Origin: Sebastes aleutianus
Taxonomy: Eukaryota > Chordata > Actinopteri > Perciformes > Sebastidae
Direction of reading: 5' to 3'
Length of the DNA stretch: 64,000 bases
Assembly (NCBI GenBank): GCA_916700875.1
Contig: CAKAKS010000032.1
Span: 7,255,001 to 7,319,000 of the forward strand
Each line of letters starts with the position of its first letter. Position 1 is the stretch's first letter. The notes beneath the pieces are model-generated. The model worked only from the letters and a program-made list of their open reading frames with translations. It had not been told where the DNA came from and did no database searches. The position numbers were made by a program, and so were the translations under genes. This document shows positions 1 through 52,664 of the stretch, piece by piece.

Positions 1-1151
1 GAATCTTTTATTTGCTTTTTGTTTTTTACAAATGCTGTTATTTTCCACAACATGTAAATGCATCAGACCAAATCCCTTTCTCACACACTCACACTTCAAA
101 TATACATATCGGGAATTTTATGAAAAAACAAATCCATTACCCACAACAACACGGCGCCAAAAAGACTTTCATACCCATCAGTGGAATTTGAAATCACTCA
201 TGCTGTAATACAATTGGGTTTGCAGATACACCAAAATATGTGAAGTTTATTGAAAGATTTGTAATGTAGAACACTAACAAATGCCATAGAAATGATCACG
301 GAGACGGCCTTAATGCAAATGAGAAGCTATTTTTTAAAGAAGGACCTGTTGATCAAAATGTTTCAACAGGAATTCGGGAAAACATTTCATCTGTTGGTTC
401 TGTGGCAGATATTTCAGACAGCCTTGGGCTCTGACTACCGCTGCTTTTCAATCACGGGGGGTCTGACCAGACAGATCAATGAGAGAAGGCCATTGGAGAT
501 TCTACGGCTCTTGTGTCCAACACACCTTAATTGGATGGTACATGAGTGTTTTGCTGAATAGCGGGCCTGTTTTCCACATGCACGATCGATGGCCCGTTCC
601 CTGCCGAGTTGCCCAGACGGCTCTAATCAAACAGCAAACTCTATCCTTGAAACTTCTTGATGATTGCATATTTACTGTGTCAAGCTGCTTTAATTAAGCA
701 TCAAATGCGATTATACCGCTGCTGTGAAATGTGGTAAACATTTCAACAAATGTAATGACACCGCACTGTACTGAAAAGCTGTCAGGTAAAAATTTGAAAT
801 GTGACGTTATTGTGATAGCTATGACAGGTCTGACACAAGTCAGGTAATCGGGCTTTCATTCGTCAAATGTATTCCCAGCTGAATATAACCGTCAATGGGC
901 TATTTAATAGACTGTGTCACACATCACTGTCAACTATGTTAACAGTTTATTAACATGGGCATAGTGTTATTTCGGAAAAAATATGAACGGTAGTCAAGGG
1001 CGGGAGACAAATATTTTTTTATCCCGTTTGAATTGCGCCATGAATCACACATATGATGTTTGTCAATTTTAAAAGACAATTTTGCAAGTCAATAAAGTTG
1101 CAGTTTGTTGTAAAACTGTAGAAGTATAAGACTGTGAAAATACAAAATTAG
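1..1151. other. Spacer, nothing recognised
   Basis: AT-rich, no gene, no clear repeat ends. An 89-codon open frame at 292-561 has no domain I recognise and no codon pattern that sets it apart. Confidence 0.6.
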
Positions 1152-1447
1152 TAAGGCTGTCAGAGCGCAAATTTGTTTTAACGCCATGAATTAACGCTAT
1201 CGATATTTTGGACATTGTAGTGGGCTCCGTTTTAAAGCTGGAGGGATGATACTGGCATCATATGAAACTAGAAAACCTAAGGAATCCATTACAAATAACC
1301 AAGTCATACTTATTTATCGGGAAGGAGGCTAAATAACGCTCCAAACTTGCCCTAAATTTTGGCGAGAACAAACTGTCATGGCCATATTCTAAGGGGTCTT
1401 TACAGGGCTGTCAATCGATTAAATATTTTAATCGATTGACAGCCCTG
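1152..1447. mobile_element. hAT-like MITE copy A, internally deleted
   Basis: It starts TAAGGCTGTCA and ends TTGACAGCCCTG. Flanks AAAATTAG and ATAATTAG form an 8-bp target duplication with one mismatch. It contains a perfect hairpin at its right end. Confidence 0.7.
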
Positions 1448-1509
1448 ATAATTAGAAAGACTACACACCCAAAAGTCGCAGAAATGACGTCTCTCTCACT
1501 GAAGCTACG

Positions 1510-1601
1510 ATGTCCGTGTGTTTCGTACTGGGATGTACTCACTCGTTCTTTCTCTTCCCGGCTGATAAAAAGACCAGGAGTCGCTGGATAAAACACATCA
1601 G
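1510..1601 (+). pseudogene. Half THAP zinc-finger exon, isolated
   Basis: ATG at 1510 opens MSVCFVLGCTHSFFLFPADK, then KTRSRWIKHIR, and stops at a canonical donor AG|GTAAGA at 1601/1602. C-x4-C near the N-terminus followed by FP-x-D-K-x-x-R-x-x-W-I is the first half of a THAP DNA-binding domain, with a shortened loop between the second Cys and FP. The second half (the C-x2-H ligands) is not seen downstream. THAP domains occur in host regulators and in P-element-like transposases. It could be a first exon of an incomplete gene or a transposon remnant. Confidence 0.5.
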
Positions 1602-1973
1602 GTAAGATAACATTACATTTGTGTCTGGAACATATCTAAGCTCAGAGATGTAGCCCACTGAGTGGTTTCACACAAAATGAAATGATACCACGACAAACTG
1701 CAACTTTCTTGACTTGCCAGGTCAGAGGGGACTCCATAAAAACCTGGTATTTCACCCAGATGGGCGTAGTTTTGCAGGACATAGCAGTGCAATAGCCCGT
1801 GCTTCGAGTGCACGTTCAGGAGTTGCGTTAGTTCTGTACAAATAATGTAGATTACTTCTTTTAATTTGCACTATCCAGTCATACTGACATTAAAATGTCA
1901 TAACATGTGGCCCATATCATGTGTCAGGAAAATATTGGATGAAATTTACTTGCTAGTTAACGATAGCTAACTG
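1602..1973. other. Spacer after the THAP exon
   Basis: No second THAP half (C-x2-H region) or other coding segment is visible. Confidence 0.55.
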
Positions 1974-3045
1974 TTAACCCTCTGAGATCCGCAATATCAC
2001 GGGCGATCCCGACCGACTTTATTGTAATTCAGAGGCTCTAGCAGGTTCAGTTTAAGAGCTAGAGTGAAGGGTACATATATCATATGAAACTAGAAAACCT
2101 AAGGCATGACATGGTAACCATGTCAGCAAGGAGGCTAAAAATGGGTTCTATGGGTACCCACGAGTCTCCCCTTTACAGACATGCCCGCTTTATGATAATT
2201 GCATGCAGTTCAGGGCAAAAAACAATGGCGTATAAATGTGTCATTTTCGCCTATTCCAAAAATGATGTGTTTGAATACTTCTGCATACTGGGGTCCCTAA
2301 ACAGTCTTGGAATTACATAAATTGGATATCACTGTAAAGCTGAGACTCTTGTGGATCCAATGAGTCAAATTTATACATGTGTGATGATGTTAGTCCCCAT
2401 AGTAGTCATTTCATTGTAGTGAGACCATTTTTTGAAATTTGACATCACAGTATAAAATGACCTGTGGTGACCTCTAGGATAATCACAGCCTCATGAAACT
2501 TTACAGCCTCAAACTAGAGACCTAGAGCATTCAGAGGATGGATGGCTTTCCTAGCTAGATTGATAAGGGGGTTTCTGAGCAGTTTCCAGAACAGAAGTGC
2601 TCGCCATCCATTCGCAGAAAAATGCAATTCTTGCAGAAATCTCCAAATGTCGAACATTTTTGGTACCAAATCACAGCATGGCTTTTTCTGTGGTGTTCCT
2701 CAAGGTCTTGGTGTATTAATGTGGTGTTTTGGAGGGATTATTGATCATTTATATAAATTCTCGATTGGTAAAAAATGGTTAAATTTAGCATTAGTGAGCG
2801 TGGCCATCATATACTTCTATAATAATGTTCTAAGCCCTTATACACCTTTTACAGTTTTAAAATCATTCATTCACGTTTAATTCCGATTCATGACGAGAGG
2901 CAACAATTTCACACACTCTCCCAACTTTCAGATGATATACACTTCTATGAGACATTTACTGTTGACCTGCCATCTCCCCCTAAATACCCTTTGACTCTCC
3001 CGTAAAATGACAAAAACGGGTCTATTGTGGGTCTCAGACGGTTAA
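1974..3045. mobile_element. TTAA-ended MITE of 1.07 kb
   Basis: It begins TTAACCCTCTGAGATCC and ends GGGTCTCAGACGGTTAA, an inverted terminal repeat of about 17 bp including TTAA. Part of the interior (about 2080-2215) is the same as the interior of the hAT-like family. Confidence 0.65.
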
Positions 3046-3712
3046 CAAGCTAACATAAGGTAAAAGTCATTTGAAAATCTGCAGGGAAGTCTAGTTGCGG
3101 TTGCAGCCGTGCCAGCAGTAACATCACTAGGAGCAAAAATCTCTAAGTGTATCTTCGTAAATCATACGAGCATAAAAAAAAATTCAAAAATAATTTCAGT
3201 TTGAACATACAATTTGGCCCGAGGTCGCCTGTAGGTTTAATCTTGGGGTTAAGGCAAGGTTTTTCAGGTTACAGTTTTGCCATCTTATCCATAAACTGAC
3301 AAGACGATCCAATGCGAGACGAGAATGCGCATCATGCACACAACACTCTGTTTGACCCAGGACAAAATACCAAGTTTTTAGGGAGCCCCTATGGCAGAGA
3401 CTGATGTACTCCTGCCGTTGTCTTCTGATGGAGGTTGATCGAGGTCTCGGCTTAATTAAATCCTGTTAAATTTGCATCGATTCATAAAGTGAAGATCCCA
3501 TTTTGACTCAATTTCAATTATCTGTAAGCCATATGATGAGCCGGGAAAAATCAATCCATCTCTCTTGTTTCAAAGTGCTCTTAATTAATACACACATGCA
3601 CACGCAGACACGCACCATCGCAAACACATGCACGCTTTTGGTTTGAGAGTCAGCTACATTACCACCTAAATTATCTGATAAAAATCTCTTCTGGATGTGA
3701 TCAAAAATTAGC
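3046..3712. other. Spacer downstream of clip4
   Basis: No gene seen. A short CA-rich tract near 3588-3630. Confidence 0.6.
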
Positions 3713-3718
3713 TTTATT
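3713..3718 (-). terminator. clip4: Candidate clip4 polyadenylation signal AATAAA
   Basis: AATAAA on the minus strand, about 405 nt after the clip4 stop codon. It is the first good hexamer seen downstream. No transcript evidence is available from the sequence. Confidence 0.4.
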
Positions 3719-4123
3719 AGAAACACTTTCATGTGTGCACATCCATACCATCCACTTTATCTTGGTCTGATCTATCATATCGATTGATATCGTTTCTCAG
3801 TGCAATCTGATTAAAAGTAGTGCAGTTTTTTATGTCTTAAGACTTTTTTTCCCCCTTAAGACAAGTTCTAATAGGAATTTAAAGTTCATTTTATAAAGTG
3901 CTTTCATCGCCTCCTACATTTTTCTAAAAACTAAATCTTGCAGTTTAACTTTGAACTATTAATAAGCGTTTTTTTTACTGTAACTTACCCTTGGAAGAGG
4001 ACTTACTATATGAATGAGAAATAATGCGCAATGCAAAAAAGTTTAAACCTAAAACTTTTGCTTTGAATAGATCATAAACAGAAAGTCAAAACATCACAGA
4101 GTTTCCTCTGGTTCCTACAGTCC

Positions 4124-45597
<41,474 letters not shown>

Positions 45598-46608
45598 GAG
45601 AGCTTCCCAGTCCAGCTAAGCTATAATCAAGAGACACAGACTGGTTCCAGCAGAACATCTAACCAAGTTGCTTCTCAAAATAACCCCCAATTACATAGAC
45701 AGTCCCCTCCTCGACCACCAACGAAACACCCCCTCGCTCTGATTACACCCTGTTGATCCCCTCACTAGTCCCAGGTCCAGTTGCTATTTACAGCCGGTTC
45801 TCACTTTCTGACTCTCTCCGGCCAGCTAGAATGTCACTCTCACTTTCCAGTCGTGTGCACTGCTGACCCCGCTGCCACCTCATCTGACTGGTCGACCGTA
45901 AGACCCACAATGCAGAGAATGTGTCTGTAGGGTGACAGTGCAAACCAACACAGCGTAAAAGGGCAGCAAAGTGGTGGTTGTGATTAGGACGAGTGTCCTT
46001 CACTGTAAAGGCCAGTGTCCAATTCCCCTTGACAGCAAGCATCCACCCTATTAAAGCACCCATTGGCAAAATACTGAATCCCTATCCGCTCCAGAAGAGA
46101 GGTGTAGCCAAACCTCACCTGTGACCTCACTAAAAAAAAGATTTTTTTCTCCCTTTGGATTACCAGTATAATGGGGTTTTAATATGACACATTTTAAGCC
46201 AAACAGTGGGATACACCCTCCAACAGAACTAGGCATCGTATTGTAGAAATAATTGCAAGAAGAGAAGAGCAAAGGGGACTGTAATAGGCATTTTTCACAG
46301 CAAACATTTTAACTTGTCACAGTAGGAATAGCACCGGTGTTACTAATAACATTAATGAGTGCTCTGTTCTATTCAACTGACCCAGAGAGCCATGACAGTG
46401 AGCCAGCATGCACAATATACCACTCTGAAACTGAAGCAGCTAAATGGAACTCAGCCGTCCATCATAACTTTATCGTTTAAACCTGTGCTTTTCCCACTGT
46501 GACATGTCGAAAAGTCTTCAGTGAAAAAAGTCTATTGTACTTCTCACGTCATATCCGACTAGCTATTTGATCGACTCCGTCCTTGGGTAAAGGTCTAACA
46601 AAGCAGTG

Positions 46609-47126
46609 TTATTATTGCTGTAGTTTTTATTTTGAGTCTAGTTTGATTTCAGGTCATTTCGACTTTTAGAGATAACATTTCATGATAGAAATCAACAAGT
46701 TCAAGATTACATCATCAATATTACATTATACTTGTTTTTATTATTATTATTATTATTAATATTATATAAACTAGTAAAGAATTTATTTTAACCATGTCAT
46801 AATGTCATACATTACAATTTAATGTGCAGTCAAAATCAAAAAAATTCAAATACAATTGCTGTGTAAGGGCTAGCTTTAGTGGTAATGAAATATAGATAAT
46901 AACAGTAGAACTTCTCATGAATACCAATTAAACCAAATTACACATATTGTGTCTGACAACTTTCAACTGAAATCCTGGGCCAGTTCAGGCTTTCGTGGTC
47001 CCATGTGTCCTGCACATTGTAGCGGGGTTACCTATAGGTGCTTGGGATACCTATACTGTAGGTGCGTGGGGTGCCAGCTGGAGTTTCATCCAACAATTTT
47101 AATGTTTAAGTTCTTTTAAGGTCAAC
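46609..47126. repeat. Segment A of a local duplication (distant copy)
   Basis: Collinear with 50001-50552: ATTGCTGTAGTTTTTATT, AATTTAATGTGCAGTCAAAA, TGTGTAAGGGCTAGCTTTAG, AATTTTAATG, with scattered differences. Confidence 0.85.
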
Positions 47127-47889
47127 ACTCCACATGGATACATGAACCAGTGCTTCCTACACACCGTCATAAACCTACTTCTTATAACTCTAAACCACCA
47201 GACCAAATTCAGACAGATACTCAAACAATAATCAGAGTAACCCTCTTCTCAAACAAACAAACTTTTAACTCTCTTAACAATTGTTCAGTGTAAAGTTTGT
47301 AAGACAATGATAGCCCAACTTTAAACTGAGAGCCTCAAGCATAAACATTGAACACCACATGCAGAATCACATGATGAACTGACTGTGTTTTCTATTTATC
47401 GAAGGATGTTAGAAGAGGTGTGGAAACAGTATTTTGTCAACTACATGTAATTGTTGACTATGCAGTCTACGTTTCTCTAAGGTAAACTGTAAAATACCTA
47501 AGAAGTGGTCACTAAGTGCATGCAGGTAACTGCTTGAAACATCATAAATCACACACCAATCTCAACTAGATTTCATCATTTCTAGTAGCTGAGCTGATCC
47601 ATGTGAAACACAGATCATACATTGTCATTTGTTCAACTTTCATGCTGCTGAAGAGTGAGATGAGGTATTCCTGATGCCTCTCTGAGGTCACTAACTAACT
47701 GGCTGTCTGGAGATTAGGACGTTGCCGTGTGACTTGGGACAATGGCCTACTTTTACAATAAGCCTCTCCTTGTTTGTCCGGCCAATGATGTCACCCTGCT
47801 TCCATCCTCACAGCTAATGGAGAGAGACAATACTGTGGCATATTTCAAACTGATAACTCAGAACATCTCCCACTAAACTATGACAGTGA

Positions 47890-48516
47890 GCCTTCTGCAC
47901 CTCCTCATGGCTCTGTGGCGGGAGACTTTGGCCAATCACAGGTCATTTCAGAGAGAGAGCATATGAATTAAAATAGGAGTATGACTTAATACTCTGTTAC
48001 TCTAATGCCTATTTCTCGCATAAAACATTTTCCAGAAACATCTTGTAGTGTACTGTTAAGCTGTAAAATGAGTTTGTTCCGGCTGGTGGGCGGTGCTTGG
48101 TATTTCCTCAACTGATCTCAACATGGCTGCCGGGTCACAAACATTCTCATTTTACAGCTAAACAGTACACTACAAGATGTTTCTGAAAACATTTGAGGTG
48201 AGAAATAGGCATTACAGTAACAGAATGTTGATTCATATTTGATCAGCGCTGCCTAGTTTGACCGTTTGATCGGAGTTGGCGAGTGATTGACAGCTGCTCA
48301 GAGACGGCAAGGCTCCAGCTCGGCTCTGATTGGTTGTTTTCCTCCGGTCTGTGAAATCTTGTAGATGCCCTTAAGGCGCACCGGAGGACACAGAGGCACA
48401 TGATTTTTTTTTTCAGATTACCTATCTCATGCACTACTGTCAGGATATAGTGACCGTTTTGTAAAAATAACTTTTTTGAATCATATCTGCTCCAATTCTA
48501 CCCACTGCTGCTTTAA
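47890..48516. mobile_element. TTAA-ended MITE, family 2, reverse orientation
   Basis: It ends ACCCACTGCTGCTTTAA and carries CCTCCTCATGGCTCTG and GGTTGTTTTCCTCCGGTCTG, the reverse complement of the 31134 copy. Confidence 0.7.
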
Positions 48517-49109
48517 TGTTATCAGTTACACCTGTGCGTTTACCTGCTATGGCGAACCAAAAAGTCTGCCTTGAAAAAGAAAAAAAATGTCTATTGAATA
48601 TCATAACCTCAAAGCCCCACACACACAGGTGTTTTCACTTTGCTTAATTAGACACTTCTCTATTGTTACATACTTGGTGACATCCTGCAACTCCCAGCAG
48701 CATAGCTCCACCTACCTTCAACCTGATGAGGTCTAATCAACCTGATTCATTGGAAACACCTGTGTGCATCCAACCAACTTACTGCCACACAACTCCTACA
48801 AGTATTCACAAATGACTAATTTACACAAATATTGTTGTTGGATCTACATTGGGCTGCTTACTACCTTTAACCTGGCTATTTCCTGTATCAACCTAGATTT
48901 AGCCAGCATTAACTAAACTAATACAAGCTAACTTACTCTGTTTCAAATATTTTTATTAGGAAGAATGTGCATGTCAGTGATACAGACTTCTGTGGGGTGT
49001 GTATCATGCCTCATTTTTGATAAATCAACAAAAACAGACAATACTAGGAACTAAAGGCAAACAAAAATGGACACAAGCAAATACAAAGAATATAAGTAGT
49101 TAAAGGAAG

Positions 49110-49200
49110 AAAAAATAAATAAATAAATACAATTGAAAAAAATTACAAATAAATAAAATAAAAAATAAAATAAATACAAATAAATAAAACACAGACAACA
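49110..49200. repeat. AAATA-rich low-complexity repeat
   Basis: Runs of AAATAAATAAATAAATAC and AATAAAATAAAAAATAAAAT. Confidence 0.85.
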
Positions 49201-49701
49201 CCCTAAGGCACACGTATCAGGGACAAGCTAACTTAATCAGCAGCGACAAGTCCCTCGTCTCACACATGGTTGTGGCACTGAAGGAAACTAATGTCTTAAT
49301 ACTTATTTAGCTTATTTTCCCATCAACTTCAGCTCCTAACACGTGTGTTATCTATCATAACATTAGACAGCAGACAGTAAACTGGCTAGCCGGCTAGCAT
49401 ATGTTAGAAGCCGGGTCGTACTTAGACACCTACACTATGTTGCATTTATTTCAGTGCATGCCGGGTAAATATCAGCAATCAGCAGCCACTGTTATGCTCA
49501 TGCGTTGTGGTAAAAGTTGCCAGGTGAGATGAAGTCTCTCTAATGTTCCTCAGGTTAGCTCCTCAGAGGTAACTAGCGGTAATGTTATCCAGCAGAGATA
49601 CTGGGCCGAGCAAGCTACCCGTTTAAAATGCACTTTACGACTAGAAACGGACATAAATGTTATGTTTAGCTAATAGAACACAATAAAAGCATTCGCGTTA
49701 C

Positions 49702-49830
49702 CTTGACCTGGCGCCCTGTTTCAAGTCGCTCATGAGGAAAATGACCAGAAAGTGAGCAGCGGATTTAATCTCCGTCAATTAACCACTGTGTGCTACATAG
49801 CTAAACTACATCCGGTTTCAGAATAAAGGC
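49702..49830 (-). other. clip4: clip4 exon 1, 5'-untranslated (upper edge approximate)
   Basis: On the minus strand the sequence ends in GTCAAG and is followed by the donor GTAACG at 49701-49696. It joins to the acceptor before 45615. An ATG at 49733-49731 opens a frame that differs from the clip4 frame in exon 2, so I treat this exon as leader. The transcription start is not visible in the sequence; 49830 is an estimate. Confidence 0.55.
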
Positions 49831-49900
49831 GGTTATTGTGCTTTTCCGGGCTTCAAAATAAATGTAATAAATCATACACAATACGCACCCTTTATAAACC
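49790..49900 (-). promoter_or_regulatory. clip4: Probable clip4 core promoter region, ETS-like sites
   Basis: Minus-strand reading upstream of exon 1 contains ACCGGATGT and CCCGGAAAAGC, two GGAA/GGAT cores typical of ETS-factor sites in TATA-less housekeeping promoters. No clear TATA box at a fixed distance is seen. Placement rests on the exon 1 donor and is an inference. Confidence 0.35.
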
Positions 49901-50000
49901 TCAGGTAATAAAAAAAATAAGGACGAGAATTAGAAAACAGCATGGTATAGTTCTAATAAAAAAAAACATTTTCAGATTATTATTTTAAATATTTGAAAAA
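49851..50000. repeat. Segment B of a local duplication (first copy)
   Basis: CTTCAAAATAAATGTAATAA and GAATTAGAAAACAGCATGGT recur at 50553-50698 in direct orientation, with about 90 percent agreement by eye. Confidence 0.85.
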
Positions 50001-50147
50001 TTATTATTGCTGTAGTTTTTATTCTGAGTCCAGTTTGGTTTCAGGTCATTTGGAATTTTTGGGTATGTAAAAGAGGAAACATTTCATGATAAAAATCAAC
50101 AAGTTCAAGATTATATCATGAATAATACATTATAGTTGTTATTATTA

Positions 50148-50196
<49 letters not shown>

Positions 50197-50552
50197 GACT
50201 AGTATAGAATTTATTTTAGCCAGATAGGGAGTGTCATACATTACAATTTAATGTGCAGTCAAAATAAAAAAAATTCAAATACAATTGCTGTGTAAGGGCT
50301 AGCTTTAGTGGTAATGAAATATAGATAATAACAGTAACTTCTCATGAATACCAATTAAACCAAATTAAACATATTGTGTCTGACAACTTTCATCTGGAAT
50401 TCTGGGCCAGTTCAGGCTTTCGTGGTCCCATGTGTCCTGCACATTGTAGCGGGCTACCTATAAGTGCTTGGGTTACCTTTACTGTAGGTGCGTGGGGTGC
50501 CAGCCGGAGTTTCATCCAACAATTTTAATGGTTAAGTTCTTTTAAGGTCAAC
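50001..50552. repeat. Segment A' of a local duplication, with (ATT)n
   Basis: Copy of 46609-47126. It contains a longer ATT run at about 50139-50193 than the distant copy (about 46738-46760). Confidence 0.85.
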
Positions 50553-50698
50553 CTTCAAAATAAATGTAATAAAACCACAATACACACCCTTTATAAGCCT
50601 CAGGTAAAACAAAAATAAGGCCGAGAATTAGAAAACAGCATGGTATAGTTCTAATGAAAAATACATTTTCAGATTATTATTTTAAATATTTTGAAAAT
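50553..50698. repeat. Segment B' of a local duplication (second copy)
   Basis: Direct repeat of 49851-50000, so A' is flanked by two B copies. Confidence 0.85.
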
Positions 50699-52061
50699 GT
50701 CCAAATATTTCAAAAATGATTTCCAAAACCCTGAAATATGTGTATTATCTTAACACGGAAATCATTTCTTAACAAATACATTTCTTATTTTTATTTTAGA
50801 ATTCACCGTTACTCCTTTTAGACACATTCACTGTTCCAGTGATATGATCGGGACACTCACTTTGATTATACATTGATCTCTTCTAGAACAAATATGTACC
50901 CAAACAACCGACAAAACTACTCTAAAACGGAAAATACAATTTCGTATTTGCAAGTATAGCAATGTAAAAAAAAAAAGAGGTGGACTGGAGGATGCGGATA
51001 CTTTTAAGTCCAACACCTCCTTTATCATTTACTGTAACAGTCTGGAGAGCTAAGTCCACACAAAGGGACATGATCCATCTTCCCATTCAGCAGATGGTCA
51101 TTTCCCAGGGACAGCAGTGTGGTATTCTGGACTCTTTCCCGTGAATATCCATTGAGAAAGAGCTCATTCAGTGTTCACCGACCTGAACAGCCCTCCGCAC
51201 ATGTGCATGCCTCCGTCTAAGACTTTGCCCTTTGCTGGTACACATAAATCTTACTGGTTCAAGTTGCGATCAGCTTAGAGCAATTCATCCTTTTCCCAAA
51301 ATCTCATAACTTTTTGTTGATCCACTGCAGGAGTGCATGTGTCATCATGAGTGGTGGAGGGAGGAAAAAAAACCCTGTTAAATGTTTTTTAGTGTTTGTA
51401 GGCCTAAGTGGTGAAAATGGCTCTTCAAATTATCTAATGAAGAACCTCTGGACATTAAGAACAAAAAGTAAAAGTAATTGACAGTAAGCACAATATGCTA
51501 CCAACAATTAAGCAAATAATATCACAAGTCATAATCAATGCATGTGACATTAGCCTATACAACCATAGATATAATAGTACAGTTACAATGGTCGCCCTCT
51601 AAGAAAAATAATCGCCTAGGGCACCAAAAGGGCTAGAATTGGCCCTGTCTTAATATAGCCTAAATGCATGGTGCTTTGTAAGACCAAAATCAGTTTCTCA
51701 CTTCTACAAGTGATGTACAAGTAGGGTGAGTTGCTGTAAAGTGGGACACTGCCTAATGTGGAACACCTCAGATCCAGTAGGTGTAGGTCTTCCTCAAACA
51801 AATAAAAGTCAATAAAACTATTGATATTTAATTTCTTTCTAATATGCCTAAATGCTTCAAAACTATTATAGTCTTAATTTATTCTTCTTAATTTATTTTT
51901 TATCATTTATAGTCTTATTGTTTGTTTGATGTTGTTCAATTCTCCATGTAACATCCACACATACGCATAGGTTTTCTAACAGCAATACCATTGTCAGTGG
52001 TAAAATGACTGAACATGGGATTGCACATTTAGACTTGAGTGTTTCCTACATGAATTAATGG
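50699..52061. other. Spacer between the clip4 promoter and the cimip5 exon
   Basis: AT-rich, no gene recognised. Confidence 0.6.
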
Positions 52062-52207
52062 GATTTTTTTTTTTTTTTTTAGCTTTTATGCCTTTATTGA
52101 TAGTGACAGAGTAGTATTGAAAGGGGAAGAGAGAGGGGGGATGACATTCAGCAAAAGGCCACAGGTCGGATTAGAACCCCGGGCAGCAGCGGTAAGGACT
52201 CAGATAT
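52062..52207 (-). mobile_element. tRNA-derived SINE, minus orientation
   Basis: On the minus strand GGTTCTAATCC resembles the tRNA B box GGTTCRANNCC. Downstream come the teleost SINE body TGTGGCCTTTTGCTGAATG, then a poly(A)-like tail (a T run at 52069-52080 on the plus strand). Confidence 0.6.
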
Positions 52208-52404
52208 GGCTTCGAAGTAGATGTCTGTGTTTTACTTAATATTCACTTTCCATCAAAATGACAACAAAAAACACAAAATCAAATCTAAACTCTGAGCTAT
52301 GGTGAGTGCCACACCATGCCAAACCCAGCTTTGTAGAGTCCAGGTTAAACAACCTGATGTTCAGCCAGATGTCCAGATGACATGTGACTCGTCCTCAGAG
52401 CGCT

Positions 52405-52587
52405 CTAGCAGGGCAGCATCTCTGGGTCCTGCTTGCGCTTGTGATGTCTCCCGGACCAGAGCGACTGCCTGACCAGGTCGCTCCCCAGCGGAGTGGACAG
52501 TCTGCTGCCAAACATCTGGTTGGTGGTGTTGGGGACGCGGTCGGAGAAGAGCGACACGTGGCTGGATAAAGGCTCCTCTGACTTCAG
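52405..52587 (-). CDS. cimip5: Last coding exon of a C2orf50/CIMIP5 homologue (partial gene)
   Basis: The exon follows an acceptor GGGGTCAG and encodes 60 residues to TAG at 52407-52405. It includes LSSHVSLFSDRVPNTTNQMF, GSRLSTPLGSDLVR, and a basic tail ending KQDPEMLPC. Human C2orf50 ends with LPDHVPLFSDTVPSSTNQ, then GSRLDTPLG and a basic tail, so the match is long and collinear. C2orf50 proteins are microtubule inner proteins of motile cilia. In human the gene lies next to SLC66A3, which supports orthology. Upstream exons should lie at higher coordinates, but I could not find the conserved W-x-NWSFLKDYD segment up to slc66a3 or in its introns. They may be distant, diverged or lost, so this could be a relic. 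A MITE lies 78 bp upstream of the acceptor. Confidence 0.72.
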   Translation of the reverse strand: MKSEEPLSSHVSLFSDRVPNTTNQMFGSRLSTPLGSDLVRQSLWSGRHHKRKQDPEMLPC

Positions 52588-52664
52588 CTGACCCCATAAA
52601 CACACAGAGGTCACATGTTTGTTGGCAGCATTCAGCTGTATAATGGCTGGCAGATAAGGCTGAC

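Larger units (their letters stand above)
45616..49701 (-). other. clip4: clip4 intron 1
   Basis: Holds duplication segment A, a family 2 MITE and an AAATA tract. 47130-47880 and 48520-49100 show no gene or repeat I recognise. Confidence 0.6.

Noticed and set aside
292..561. 89-codon open frame near the left edge
   Set aside because: No recognisable domain, no splice context and AT-rich composition; it looks like a chance frame.
52140..52180. tRNA-like B box
   Set aside because: No A box or acceptor stem; it belongs to a SINE, not a tRNA gene.
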